Shown one piece after another: positions 33,435 through 42,069 of a stretch of DNA of 64,000 bases; the stretch's first letter is position 1, and every line of letters starts with the position of its first letter. The notes under the pieces are model-generated. The model saw only the letters and a program-made list of their open reading frames with translations, did no database searches and was not told where the DNA came from. The position numbers were made by a program, and so were the translations under genes. Origin of the DNA: an uncultured Candidatus Saccharibacteria bacterium (GTDB taxonomy: Bacteria; Patescibacteriota; Saccharimonadia; Saccharimonadales; Saccharimonadaceae); contig CAMUBZ010000001.1 of NCBI GenBank assembly GCA_947087275.1, forward strand, positions 79,835 through 143,834, given 5' to 3'.

Positions 33435-33436
33435 GA

Positions 33437-34243
33437 TTATTGCTGGGGGAATTCTAGTTCTATTGATATGGGGCAGTGGTCGGAGCCCATGAGATGGTCG
33501 TGAATTTCGGCAGATTTGAGGTAAGGCAGGAGACGTGGCGAGACGAAGAAATAGTCGATACGCCACCCGATGTTACGTTCGCGGCAGTGTGACCAGTGTG
33601 ACCACCAAGTGTATTTTTGCTGGCTGGGATAAAAATGACGGAAAGTGTCGACAAAACCGGCGGCGATGAGATTTTTGATTCCCTGGCGTTCTTCTTGAGT
33701 GAAGCCAGCGTTATGTTCGTTATCTTGGGGTCTGGCGAGATCGAGAGGAGTGTGGGCAGCGTTGAAATCGCCACAGACGATGACAGGTTTGTGGGCTTCG
33801 AGGGCTTGGAGAAAACGCAGAAAGGCCGGATCCCACAAATCTTCGCGGAGTTTGAGGCGGGAGAGATCGCGCTTGCTGTTGGGGGTGTAGACATTGACAA
33901 GATAAAACTGCGGAAATTCTATGGTCTGTACGCGACCCTCGGAGAGTGGGCTGCCGTAACGATCTTCGTCCCAAAGGTAGCCGCTGCGAATGTCTTCGGT
34001 GAAATTATTAAAGACATTGACAGGTTGTATTTTGGTGAAAGTGGCAGTGCCAGAATAACCGGCGCGTTCGGCGCTGTTCCAGAGTTCGAGGTAGGCGGGG
34101 TAGTCGACTTCGGCCTGGCCGGGCTTGGCCTTGGTTTCTTGGATGCAGAGGATATCGGGTTGTTCGGAATTTAGCAGTTCGTCTAGGGCGCCCTTTTTGA
34201 GGACGGAGCGGATGCCGTTGACATTCCAGGAATAAATGCGCAT
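33437..34243 (-). CDS. xth: Exodeoxyribonuclease III (AP endonuclease)
   Basis: A 268-residue EEP-fold enzyme of base-excision repair that cuts at abasic sites and trims 3' ends. Motifs: SWNVNGIRSV (residues 5-14), CIQETKAKPGQ (metal Glu), VNVYTPNSKRDLSRL (Tyr), VCGDFNAAHTPLDLARP (Asp/Asn), RIDYFFVS and the final SDHCPI (Asp-His). Complete. Immediately downstream of smpB, one base apart. Confidence 0.95.
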   Translation of the reverse strand: MRIYSWNVNGIRSVLKKGALDELLNSEQPDILCIQETKAKPGQAEVDYPAYLELWNSAERAGYSGTATFTKIQPVNVFNNFTEDIRSGYLWDEDRYGSPLSEGRVQTIEFPQFYLVNVYTPNSKRDLSRLKLREDLWDPAFLRFLQALEAHKPVIVCGDFNAAHTPLDLARPQDNEHNAGFTQEERQGIKNLIAAGFVDTFRHFYPSQQKYTWWSHWSHCRERNIGWRIDYFFVSPRLLPYLKSAEIHDHLMGSDHCPISIELEFPQQ

Positions 34244-34244
34244 A

Positions 34245-34658
34245 TTAGTATCTCCCTCTTTCTAGATCCCGTTTTTTGATGGTTTCGCGCTTGTCGTATT
34301 TTTTCTTGCTCTTGCCGGTGGCTATGACGAGTTTGATGTAGCGGCCGCCAGCGAGCAGGCGCACGGGCACGAGTTGATAGCCGTCTTGCTTGGCGCGCAT
34401 GAGACTTAGGATTTGTTTGCGCGTGGCCAGGAGTTTGATGTTGCGCTCGGTATCAGCGCCGAGGGTGAGGTTGTTAAGCCATAATTCCCCGTTTTTGACG
34501 GTGACAAAAGAGCCTTTGAGCTGAACGTGATGATCGCGAATCAAGCGAACTTCGGGGCCAGAAAGCAACATACCGCAAGACAATTCCTCGCCGAGTTGAT
34601 AATCATAATGCGCGCGGCGGTTGACGGTGACGGAGGCTGGCTTTTTTGGCTTCTTCAT
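34245..34658 (-). CDS. smpB: SsrA-binding protein SmpB
   Basis: A 137-residue partner of tmRNA in rescue of stalled ribosomes. It shows RRAHYDYQLGEELSCGMLLSG, VRLIRDHHVQLKGSFV, ELWLNNLTLG and the Lys/Arg-rich tail KKKYDKRETIKKRDLERGRY, normal for the family. The tmRNA gene was not found in the window. TGCTATAAT six bases before the ATG, so leaderless. Confidence 0.96.
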   Translation of the reverse strand: MKKPKKPASVTVNRRAHYDYQLGEELSCGMLLSGPEVRLIRDHHVQLKGSFVTVKNGELWLNNLTLGADTERNIKLLATRKQILSLMRAKQDGYQLVPVRLLAGGRYIKLVIATGKSKKKYDKRETIKKRDLERGRY

Positions 34659-34680
34659 GGGTATATTATAGCATGGATGA

Positions 34681-34839
34681 ATGAGTAATACCTACAAAAG
34701 GACGAATCGATACGACTACTATAAGAGGTTGACTATATTGGACGACACCTCCGTCAATACGACGACCAGTACAAGATTATTGAGATACGAGGCGACAGAG
34801 CTGTGCTATCTGCGAGAGTGTAAGTATGGGCGGCTATGA
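34681..34839 (+). CDS. Doubtful 52-codon ORF in the gap next to smpB
   Basis: The 207-base gap 34660-34866 holds one plus-strand frame beginning MSNTYKRTNRYDYYKRL and ending CKYGRL. There is no ribosome site; the minus-strand smpB -10 lies just upstream. The composition (AC-rich, Tyr/Thr/Arg-rich) differs from its neighbours. It could be a remnant of mobile DNA. I see no RNA gene or other feature in this gap. Confidence 0.2.
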   Translation: MSNTYKRTNRYDYYKRLTILDDTSVNTTTSTRLLRYEATELCYLRECKYGRL

Positions 34840-34866
34840 ATGTGAAGGATATTGAAAGAGTGTAAG

Positions 34867-35577
34867 TTATTCTTTTTTCGAGATTTCTATTGCTACATTA
34901 TAAACTTCATTCAGTAGCTTATCAGGGCAATCCACAAAATCGCATTGGCTAACAAGATCTAGAAGTTTAGTTAAGAAATAAGCGAACGCATTAGTAAGAT
35001 TATGGATCGTGCTATTGACTGCGTCTTCTTGTACTTCAATCAACACCCCAGTAAAATTAGGGTGGGTATGGTAACAAAGCATGGCATACATTGGCTGTAG
35101 GTCTGGAAAAATCTTTTCAATACGCTCCGTCGTATCTACTCCGAGACGCCCTACTTTACGCATTAAATCGGCAACTTCCTTGGAGTTCTCGGGTGTATTC
35201 TCCCGGGTGTTGTAGAGCTCAATCGCCTTACAATAATTCTTTTGTCCACCAAAGAATTGCTTGGCACCCTTAGGCCGGCTGGAAATATAAGCCAAATCTG
35301 CCACGCCTTCCATACAGAAACGAGCTTGATAATAAAGTGGTTTTTGACAGTTTAATATAGTGTGGTCGTCGCTAGTTACTACACAGTTGAGGCAAGCTAG
35401 AGCCTCATGAGAGATAATAGGAAACATACCAGCAAGAGCACGTCCGTATGTTTTACCTTCTGGTATTTTGGATACATTTTGTTCAATACTATTGTATATT
35501 TTGATTGCGGCCGTTTCGTAAGCTTTATATAACTTGAGTGCTAGGTTACGATATTTTTCATTATTCTTTTCTGTCAT
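34867..35577 (-). CDS. Hypothetical helical protein in the defence island
   Basis: A 236-residue soluble protein, alpha-helical in appearance, with Cys/His-containing segments (SHEALACLNCVVTSDDHTIL and MLCYHTHPNF). Not recognised; the style loosely resembles abortive-infection or DUF5677-type helical proteins, which is only an impression. AAAGGAC and TATAAT (minus strand, GATATAATGG) precede it, so it has its own promoter downstream of the restriction-modification genes. Confidence 0.65.
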   Translation of the reverse strand: MTEKNNEKYRNLALKLYKAYETAAIKIYNSIEQNVSKIPEGKTYGRALAGMFPIISHEALACLNCVVTSDDHTILNCQKPLYYQARFCMEGVADLAYISSRPKGAKQFFGGQKNYCKAIELYNTRENTPENSKEVADLMRKVGRLGVDTTERIEKIFPDLQPMYAMLCYHTHPNFTGVLIEVQEDAVNSTIHNLTNAFAYFLTKLLDLVSQCDFVDCPDKLLNEVYNVAIEISKKE

Positions 35578-35617
35578 AACTACAAAGTCCTTTCAAAACC
35601 ATTATATCATTTCAGCC

Positions 35618-35644
35618 ATGGAGGACGACTTTGTCGTCCTCCAT
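35618..35644. repeat. Perfect 12-bp hairpin between defence-island genes
   Basis: ATGGAGGACGAC and GTCGTCCTCCAT flank TTT. It is very stable, but there is no clear T run on either strand. It lies between the stop of the 35721 gene and the promoter of the 35577 gene, so it may act as a terminator or RNA stabiliser. Confidence 0.6.
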
Positions 35645-35720
35645 AAAACAGCGAGCGAGGCGAAGTCAGACGCCGACGAGCCGTCTCTAGGCGTATGACA
35701 AGCCTCACGAGCGAGTAAAA

Positions 35721-36236
35721 CTATTTCAGAGCACCACGATCCACTCCATTAAGCCCCATATCTTTTCTATATTTACGGGTATTCTCAATCTCAGCCTGTA
35801 ACTTACCGACATTTTTGATATACTTTACTCGACCATCTTGCGAGATATGCCTAGTGCTAAGGCCTCTCGCAAAACTCTGCCCCTTTATGGACGATAGTGC
35901 TTTCTGTCTATTTTCATGTTGAATGCGTATCGCAAGCTTAGAACTAGTCAGATATTGACGTTTTAGGCTCTCTACTTTAATTTTATCCATGGCATATGTG
36001 CCAATATAACGAAGTATCTCTTCAAAATTTAATTCTGGATTTACGATATAGGTAATTTGACGATTATTATGTACATGTCTAAGAAAAATCTTCTTACGTA
36101 ATCCAATATAGATCGCTTTTTCGGTTTTTGATGAGTTGCCAAATTTCTCATATAATTCTGTCTCACTAATCCAGGGTTTTCTAATAATGGTGTCATAAAT
36201 ATCTCTGCGTCTTTGTATATTCGGTCCACAAGTCAT
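35721..36236 (-). CDS. Hypothetical basic protein of the restriction-modification operon
   Basis: A 171-residue Lys/Arg-rich protein. The first roughly 70 residues have a winged-helix look (DIYDTIIRKPWISETELYEK then GNSSKTEKAIYIGLRKKIF), so DNA binding is plausible. Its start is three bases after the stop of the companion gene at 36240, so it is co-transcribed with the methylase genes. Could be a specificity or control protein (inference from position only). Confidence 0.6.
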   Translation of the reverse strand: MTCGPNIQRRRDIYDTIIRKPWISETELYEKFGNSSKTEKAIYIGLRKKIFLRHVHNNRQITYIVNPELNFEEILRYIGTYAMDKIKVESLKRQYLTSSKLAIRIQHENRQKALSSIKGQSFARGLSTRHISQDGRVKYIKNVGKLQAEIENTRKYRKDMGLNGVDRGALK

Positions 36237-36239
36237 ATT

Positions 36240-37205
36240 TCATGCTCTCCTTATTAAGGAATAGAATGGTACAGGTTTTTCTGTTTCCCAGTCCATAACC
36301 TTCACTTTCTTGCCATTATGAAGTTTTGGATTACCTTTAAGGCAGCCTTCACAGACTCTTTTCTTCACAATGTCTTTTTCGCCTAACATTTTTAGTAAAC
36401 CAGGAGCTTCACTCACCACCTCTTCAGTATGCTTACAACTCATGGGAATGACATATTTGAGTCCGTCCATTTGGAAAATGTTCCAAGAAATTATTATAGC
36501 AATTTCTCGTAGTAGTTCTAGTTTTTCTGTATCAAGCTCCAATTTTAAGTCTATCATGTGTTTTGGAAACTTTTCATTAAAATAGTCTATGAAAGTGTAT
36601 AAAAGATTTTCTCGTGCTATTAGCAGGCTATCGCCTTGCCATTCGTATCCATAAGACGACTTAAAAGCTACTTTAGCCCACTCTAGCCAATCTTCAATAT
36701 CGTCGCAGTATTCGGAAACAACTTGTAATTTACGGTCAAGAAAACCGACACGATTTTTTAAGTTCAAAACCTTTGTTCCGTTCAGAGCGTTGTAACGGTT
36801 TACGATAAAAGGTGCCTCACCACAGGTAATTTCTAATCTTTTTTCGCTAATATAGTCTTTCCAGTTATCGTCCTCAGACGGCCAATGCCCAAGTTTCCAG
36901 TCAATCTGTTTATTCATTTGATAAACGATACTCTTCGGGGTAAATACCTCAGCCTTATCATGTGTGCGATATTTTTGTTCTTCCTTAGTCTTCGATATTC
37001 TTGGCTGAATTAAAAATGTATTGTCACCAGTAATGTCGGCTAACTCAATTTCGCTATTAGCGGCATGATTTTTATACGAATTAGTAGCCCAAAGTATGTT
37101 ATGTGTCTTTGTTCTAGTAGTCCTCGTGCGATCAATTAATAAGTTCTCAAGAAGTTTATTATGCCGACGAATATCATTCTCTAGAATATCAACTGGCTGC
37201 GACAT
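36240..37205 (-). CDS. Restriction-modification companion protein (restriction subunit M-like)
   Basis: A 321-residue protein typical of operons with an Eco57I-type methylase/helicase. Recognisable are PRISKTKEEQKYRTHDKAEV then FTPKSIVYQMN, the segment RLEITCGEAPFIVNRYNAL, GFLDRKLQVVSEY, YGYEWQGDSLLIARENLLYT and EIAIIISWNIFQMDGLKYVI. EVFTPKSI and TCGEAP recall N6-adenine methylase motif X/I regions, but there is no NPPY motif, so catalysis probably needs the large partner. A Cys pair (VCEGCLKGNPK) near the end may bind metal. Six bases after the large gene. Confidence 0.7.
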   Translation of the reverse strand: MSQPVDILENDIRRHNKLLENLLIDRTRTTRTKTHNILWATNSYKNHAANSEIELADITGDNTFLIQPRISKTKEEQKYRTHDKAEVFTPKSIVYQMNKQIDWKLGHWPSEDDNWKDYISEKRLEITCGEAPFIVNRYNALNGTKVLNLKNRVGFLDRKLQVVSEYCDDIEDWLEWAKVAFKSSYGYEWQGDSLLIARENLLYTFIDYFNEKFPKHMIDLKLELDTEKLELLREIAIIISWNIFQMDGLKYVIPMSCKHTEEVVSEAPGLLKMLGEKDIVKKRVCEGCLKGNPKLHNGKKVKVMDWETEKPVPFYSLIRRA

Positions 37206-37211
37206 AAGGAA

Positions 37212-40200
37212 TTATGCTCCCAAGAAATGACGCTCTTCGTCCGTAATACCGTATTTCTCAAAAAGCTGGCTGTCGATATCTTCAAGCGACTTGCTCCAGT
37301 CTATATCTGAGCTATCGGTAAAATCTTGGTCTGGAATTACAAAACCGAATGAAGAGCTACGATTGGGTTCCTGTAACAAAAGAGCACAGAAGAAATTTGT
37401 TTGAGTATATTTCAAAAAGTTAAGACATTCATTTTTGCTATTCGACATGAATAATGCTAATCTACTACGACCAAAAGCAGAATTATTAGGTAGAAGTTCA
37501 GTTAATTCCTGAACACGTCGTTTAATGTTACTAATTGAGGCCTCTCCTGAAACAAAAGATTTTTTAGGGTAAGCTGATGTTGTAACTACCTTAAACTGTT
37601 CTATATACTCTCGACCCTTCGGTAGGTTATTGACATCAGTCCAATACCATTGAGCTCTTCCTGCTGAACCAGATTTATCATTTGTAAGCAATCGGACTGG
37701 ATACTCCCAATCTGTTTCATTGTTCGAAACTTTGTCTGGATTTAGCTCTACGAAGTTAGATTCGATCCCAAAAAACCCTTTTCTAACCCTATTGTTTAGC
37801 CGTTTTTTGCCTAGTTTCTTATTTATACCTAAAGATATCGGGTTAGGTACAAGCGATTCCCAATCTGCGGCATTGACAGTGGCTCGCTCATCCGTATAAA
37901 TGCGATTCGAGTACGTGTAAGTCAAATGAGTATTATTCATATCCCGAAAGACAACTGAAACACCAGCCGATAGATTAGCACTTGTTCCAAAAATTGGCTG
38001 CGGCTCCTTGTCTGTTCGATACCAAGCACGTCTATCAGTAGTACCTTCATAGGCATCAATTGAAATTGTATGTCCGTCGCTGAGTATTTTTCTACCGAGA
38101 CCACCTAAACGATCTGGAGCGTCAAACCACCCGCCGAATGGGTAAATCAAACTAATCAGCCCTCCTAGCTCGTCGGCACGTTCTTGAAAAAATTGATAGA
38201 TCCAGTTAGAATTACTTTGTGTTTGGGTTTCTGTTTTTCCTACTGTTTCCTGGTATGGCGGATTACCTACTACGGCGTCAAACTTCAACATATCTGCTCC
38301 TTCTAAGCCAAATTCATTGACTAATTCTTTGTTAAGGTTAAAATCTTTATCCTTTAATTTTTCGATTAGTTCTGGGATATAGATAACGTTCGTCTTCGCT
38401 CCAGTGTAGCCTGCGAGAGTGCGTTCGGTAATCGTTTTCGCCATAGGGCTTTTCGTCAATACGTAGATATTACGAACCAAAATCTTATCCCACAATTTAC
38501 GAAACACGTCTTCTTCACTTCCTCGGCCACTACTGATAGCTCTGTTTAGAGCCTGGCTGTAAAAATTGTAGGCACAGAGTAGGGGGTAGAGACCAGATTT
38601 ACTATTTATCTCTAATACTCGGGCGTTTTCATCATTCCAGATTTTCGTCACTTCGCCTTTATCTTCCCAGTTTGGCAAGCCAAGCTTTTCGCCTTTTTTA
38701 TCGACGTCTTCGTCGAGCTCAATAATGTGATTAAAGTCAGCTCCGCCCAAGGTAGAACTAATATGTGAATTAACTACTTTCCATGGAGTAAGGACGGTTT
38801 CCTTATCAGGGTTCTTAAATGTCTTAAAAATCTCGCCAATCTCAACGACACGTTCGCTCGGAGCGAGTAGGTCTGCCGCTAAAGCACGTAAGCGAATCTC
38901 AATACCAGCACCAATAAAGACTTCATCGTCATAATACTTAGCAAACTTTGTGCGGAGCATATCTTTTGTTACGCCCTTGGGCATAAACTCTGCCCAAGAT
39001 TCGTCATCAACGTTCTCAATAAATTGCTCGAGCGAGATTTCTTCGTCAGCTCGGATTTCGTGACCATTCTGATCAACTTTACAGCCATAAATCAGCATTG
39101 GCATACGAATAGAAACGCCACGTAAAATACTGATTCGAGTTTTGCGTTGCTCGGCAATTTCACGTTTGCGACGTAGTAACTCCTGTTCTTCGGGCGCAAG
39201 CTCTCGTTTCTCCCGTTTTTTCTTCTCGGCCTGTTCGGCCTGTTCGTATTCCTCCTCCGTAAAACCGTTGTCCGCCATTTTAATTTTGTTTTCATCTTTG
39301 ACTCCGCTAGACTGCCCGACAATTTTGTTCAGTTCGGCAAAGTCCGCTAATTCTTCGTCAGTACAATGAGAGAGATTTTCCAGATTATATAGCCGAGTGT
39401 CGTCAAACCCGTTACGAGTAACTTTTTGAATAGCGATACGCTTGATAGCCTGAAGTAGCCTCTGCGTAGAAAACTCTTTCATTTGGCCGTCTGTCGCCGA
39501 AATCACTGGGCAGAAATTGAGAAACTTACCCGTAGCCTCCTTCACCTCTTCTTTAGTCGGAGTTTTCTTTTTGATATTCATGGTTTCGGCGATAACATTC
39601 AACGTGCGGTCAGGAGCAAAATCGAACACGAAACACTCTGTCTTGAGCCTACCCTCATACTCCCAAGGAGTTTGGGCTCGGAAGATCGTTTGAAGATAGG
39701 TACTAGCGGAACTAGTATTGCTTAGCATAAAGACCGCTGACCACTCTGGTACTGAGACACCACGTGTCATTTTGCCGCAGGAAATCGTAATTGAATATGA
39801 ACTTAGCGGGTCATCTGTAATGGCTTTCTTAACAAGTTTACGAGATTCTTTCTCGGCAACCTCCTCGTTGCCGTCGCCAGCCACATTTGCCACATTAAAA
39901 ATCCGTTTTCCAGCATTATCACACATACCAAAAATCGTGTGCCGTTCGAGCAATTTCTCTAAAGCACGAGCCTCTTTGACACCAGGGACGATCCAAAGAG
40001 TATGTCGCAAATTATTACGATAGCCTGACGTGGAATAAGGGAAATTACTGTCGGACGGCGTAGTGATTAGATCTAAAAACTGATAAACATATTTCTCATG
40101 AATAAAGTTACCATCATTATCAGTACGGAAAAACTCTTTGAAGTTAAAAGCTTTGTCATAAAGAGTACCAAATTCACTGGTCGCAAGGTATTTGTCCAGT

Positions 40201-41300
40201 TCATATGTAAAAATAGAAAGCCTCGGTAGTTTATAATAAGGGTTTGGCTCATCGGGATACAAGGTGTCCCACTCGGACTTGAGCTTTTGCTCCGCTGTAT
40301 AGTCCCATGAGAAAATCTCGCTGTCATCATAATCTTCGAGTAAGTTAAATGGTGTACCAGATAGCATGAGTGTGAAATCACGCTTAATTTGGCTAATTAT
40401 TTCGTCGGCTAGAGTGGTTTTAACACCCTCGTCCGCCTCGTCCACAATGAGCATATCCCAATCTTCTCGAAGAATGGCTAGCTTTTCTGGAGACTTTACC
40501 TGATGACGCAAGTATTGAATTGAGGCGAAATATACAAATGGATTAGCACAAGTGCCATCAGGCTTACGGATACAGCGATTTTGTAAAGTAGTAATATCCT
40601 CACCTTTGCTACGTGATCCAAAACTATAATCTGTATCAGCGAACAAGGCATTAAAATCCTTGAACCAATCATCATTTACTTCAGGACGGTGAGTGATAAT
40701 CAAGACCTTGCCGTAATTTTTCTGTCGAGCAATTTCGAGGGCAGTAATGGTTTTGCCGAAACGCATTTTAGCGTCCCATAAAAAGTGTTTTTTGCCTTTC
40801 TCGATAGCGGCAAGAGTTTGCTTAATGGCCTCAGTTTGCGAACCCTTACGAAAGATAACCTTTGTTTTTTCTTCAATAATTTCATTAGGATTAAGAGATT
40901 TACGCCCTTCCTGAACGGCTTTGAAAGCGTTCTCTACGGTTTCGACAGAAGTCGCAAACCATTCACCGTTATGTTTTTCTTCAGTGTGCTGGATTTTAGC
41001 AAAACCTGAACGTTGTAAGACATCATGGACGTCATAATCCATAAAAGACTTGCCATCATTCTTGATGGCAAGTCGAGCAAATTCGAGGTTATAAGGAATA
41101 TCGGCAGTACTAAGCTGATCTTTAATACGCTCACGAGCAGCGTTTTCTATCGCCTTCGTTGCATCTTCGGCACGAGCATAATCGGAAAGTCTAATACTGG
41201 CCTTACCAACCTTTAAGTGGTCAGTATGAGAAGTGACCGTCGGTAGCGAATAAGCATATATGATAATATACTCGCCAATATTGTAATCATATTTACTCAT
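37212..41300 (-). CDS. Helicase-methylase fusion of a type IIG/ISP-like restriction-modification system
   Basis: A 1362-residue fusion. The N-terminal domain (about 1-90, GEYIIIYAYSLPT then DHLKVGKA) has a GIY-YIG/T5orf172 look. An SF2 helicase follows, with Walker A DAKMRFGKTITA (about 178-189), VDEADEG (about 284-290), LMLSGTPFN and motif VI QTIFRAQTPWEY. An acidic/Lys coiled segment (about 690-730) leads to an N6-adenine methylase with motif IV VVGNPPYQET (about 1008-1017), then a target-recognition-like C-terminus. ATP-driven translocation plus methylation in one chain recalls type ISP enzymes, but here the nuclease candidate is GIY-YIG-like rather than Mrr-like (inference). Confidence 0.85.
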   Translation of the reverse strand: MSKYDYNIGEYIIIYAYSLPTVTSHTDHLKVGKASIRLSDYARAEDATKAIENAARERIKDQLSTADIPYNLEFARLAIKNDGKSFMDYDVHDVLQRSGFAKIQHTEEKHNGEWFATSVETVENAFKAVQEGRKSLNPNEIIEEKTKVIFRKGSQTEAIKQTLAAIEKGKKHFLWDAKMRFGKTITALEIARQKNYGKVLIITHRPEVNDDWFKDFNALFADTDYSFGSRSKGEDITTLQNRCIRKPDGTCANPFVYFASIQYLRHQVKSPEKLAILREDWDMLIVDEADEGVKTTLADEIISQIKRDFTLMLSGTPFNLLEDYDDSEIFSWDYTAEQKLKSEWDTLYPDEPNPYYKLPRLSIFTYELDKYLATSEFGTLYDKAFNFKEFFRTDNDGNFIHEKYVYQFLDLITTPSDSNFPYSTSGYRNNLRHTLWIVPGVKEARALEKLLERHTIFGMCDNAGKRIFNVANVAGDGNEEVAEKESRKLVKKAITDDPLSSYSITISCGKMTRGVSVPEWSAVFMLSNTSSASTYLQTIFRAQTPWEYEGRLKTECFVFDFAPDRTLNVIAETMNIKKKTPTKEEVKEATGKFLNFCPVISATDGQMKEFSTQRLLQAIKRIAIQKVTRNGFDDTRLYNLENLSHCTDEELADFAELNKIVGQSSGVKDENKIKMADNGFTEEEYEQAEQAEKKKREKRELAPEEQELLRRKREIAEQRKTRISILRGVSIRMPMLIYGCKVDQNGHEIRADEEISLEQFIENVDDESWAEFMPKGVTKDMLRTKFAKYYDDEVFIGAGIEIRLRALAADLLAPSERVVEIGEIFKTFKNPDKETVLTPWKVVNSHISSTLGGADFNHIIELDEDVDKKGEKLGLPNWEDKGEVTKIWNDENARVLEINSKSGLYPLLCAYNFYSQALNRAISSGRGSEEDVFRKLWDKILVRNIYVLTKSPMAKTITERTLAGYTGAKTNVIYIPELIEKLKDKDFNLNKELVNEFGLEGADMLKFDAVVGNPPYQETVGKTETQTQSNSNWIYQFFQERADELGGLISLIYPFGGWFDAPDRLGGLGRKILSDGHTISIDAYEGTTDRRAWYRTDKEPQPIFGTSANLSAGVSVVFRDMNNTHLTYTYSNRIYTDERATVNAADWESLVPNPISLGINKKLGKKRLNNRVRKGFFGIESNFVELNPDKVSNNETDWEYPVRLLTNDKSGSAGRAQWYWTDVNNLPKGREYIEQFKVVTTSAYPKKSFVSGEASISNIKRRVQELTELLPNNSAFGRSRLALFMSNSKNECLNFLKYTQTNFFCALLLQEPNRSSSFGFVIPDQDFTDSSDIDWSKSLEDIDSQLFEKYGITDEERHFLGA

Positions 41301-41495
41301 TGTTTGAAGCCTCGTTTAAGTTTGAACAGGACTGTCGAGGCTATAACAAAAATACAGCCACGTACAGGCTGTTCAAACTTTTCGTAGCTAAAGGCTTCAA
41401 ACCTAAGTACTAGTACGTGGCTGTACCTTTAGTTTGAAATGGAGCTATAACACTCCAGTCCCTTAGCTAAAAATTAATTTTTGAAAAGTTTGAAC
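41301..41495 (-). promoter_or_regulatory. Long structured leader of the restriction-modification operon
   Basis: About 195 bases between the predicted transcript start and the 1362-residue ORF. Two perfect 13-bp long-range pairings are possible: 41371-41383 with 41483-41495, and 41353-41365 with 41413-41425. Additional stems: TAGCTAA/TTAGCTA (41461-41469 with 41385-41394), TTCAAAC/GTTTGAA (41432-41438 with 41396-41402), TGGAG/CTCCA, and AGCCTCG/CGAGGCT near the start codon. GTTTGAA occurs six times in both orientations. An internal terminator overlaps one of the 13-bp arms, giving an attenuator-like switch. Confidence 0.7.
41345..41372 (-). terminator. Intrinsic terminator inside the restriction-modification leader
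   Basis: ACAGCC (41354-41359) and GGCTGT (41367-41372) form a stem with a 7-base loop. The minus strand continues ATTTTTGTT. It sits upstream of the coding region, so it would act as an attenuator; the alternative pairing 41353-41365 with 41413-41425 would disrupt it. Confidence 0.65.
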
Positions 41496-41501
41496 AATTC
41501 T

Positions 41502-41530
41502 ATTATACTACGAAAACGGAGGATTAGCAA
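41502..41530 (-). promoter_or_regulatory. Promoter of the restriction-modification operon
   Basis: Minus strand: TTGCTA (41525-41530), 17 bases, TATAAT (41502-41507). The transcript would start about 195 bases before the ATG at 41300. Confidence 0.65.
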
Positions 41531-41558
41531 CCTTAATAAAAATCAAAAAGTGTTAAGG
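41531..41558. promoter_or_regulatory. Imperfect 28-bp dyad CCTTAA-N16-TTAAGG
   Basis: Starts CCTTAATA and ends TGTTAAGG, sharing its ends with the perfect palindrome at 41598. It directly abuts the -35 box of the restriction-modification promoter. Possibly a second, weaker site for the same regulator. Confidence 0.5.
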
Positions 41559-41597
41559 TCTTGATTCCAAAATAACAGTGGTGAAGTCGTTTTGCTA

Positions 41598-41625
41598 CCT
41601 TAACAAATTTTAAAATTTGTTAAGG
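41598..41625. promoter_or_regulatory. Perfect 28-bp palindrome upstream of merR
   Basis: Perfect dyad from CCTTAACAAATTTT to its complement, ending five bases before the merR -10 box. It covers the -35 region, as expected for an operator used by the MerR-family protein itself or another repressor. Confidence 0.7.
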
Positions 41626-41643
41626 TATAGTATAATTAGAGCA

Positions 41644-42066
41644 ATGGAACAAGAAACGACTTTTTGTACAATTCAACAGGCTAGCGCACAACTTGGTGTT
41701 GCTGGACATGCTCTCCGTCGCCTCTGCAACTCCGGCTTGATTCCGAACGTGCGTCGCAATAGCTATGGCTTTCGCGTGTTGGAGGATTGGCAGATCGATT
41801 ACGCGCGGACAATCTTGGGCCTGAGGCAGGCTGGGCTAAGTCAAGCGGAGTTGAAGCAATATACCCGGCTGTTTCGCCAGGGCAAAGATACACTGGCGGA
41901 GCGCAAAGCAATGCTGGAGACGCAGAAGCGTCAGTTGTGGCAAGAATTGGAAGATCGCCAGCAGGGGATAGATTTTTTGGAACGGCAGGCGGAGTTGATT
42001 GACCAAGAACTAACCAAAGGTCAGGAACGAACTATGGGTCAGGAATTGCCTAAGGAGCAAAATTAG
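41644..42066 (+). CDS. MerR family transcriptional regulator
   Basis: A 140-residue regulator. The N-terminal winged helix (about 5-72) has TIQQASAQLGVAGHALRRLC and LIPNVRRNSYGFRVLEDWQI then ILGLRQAGLS; a coiled-coil dimer helix follows (about 80-125) and a short Gln/Glu-rich tail with no effector domain. TATAAT (41631-41636) is seven bases before ATG 41644, so nearly leaderless. It is directly followed, three bases later, by a glycosyltransferase gene that it may control along with itself. Confidence 0.88.
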   Translation: MEQETTFCTIQQASAQLGVAGHALRRLCNSGLIPNVRRNSYGFRVLEDWQIDYARTILGLRQAGLSQAELKQYTRLFRQGKDTLAERKAMLETQKRQLWQELEDRQQGIDFLERQAELIDQELTKGQERTMGQELPKEQN

Positions 42067-42069
42067 CCG

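Noticed and set aside
35645..35720. Possible small RNA or attachment site in the GC-rich stretch after the 35618 hairpin
   Set aside because: Only short imperfect repeats (GCGAGCGAGG / CTCACGAGCGAG) are visible; nothing specific can be supported.
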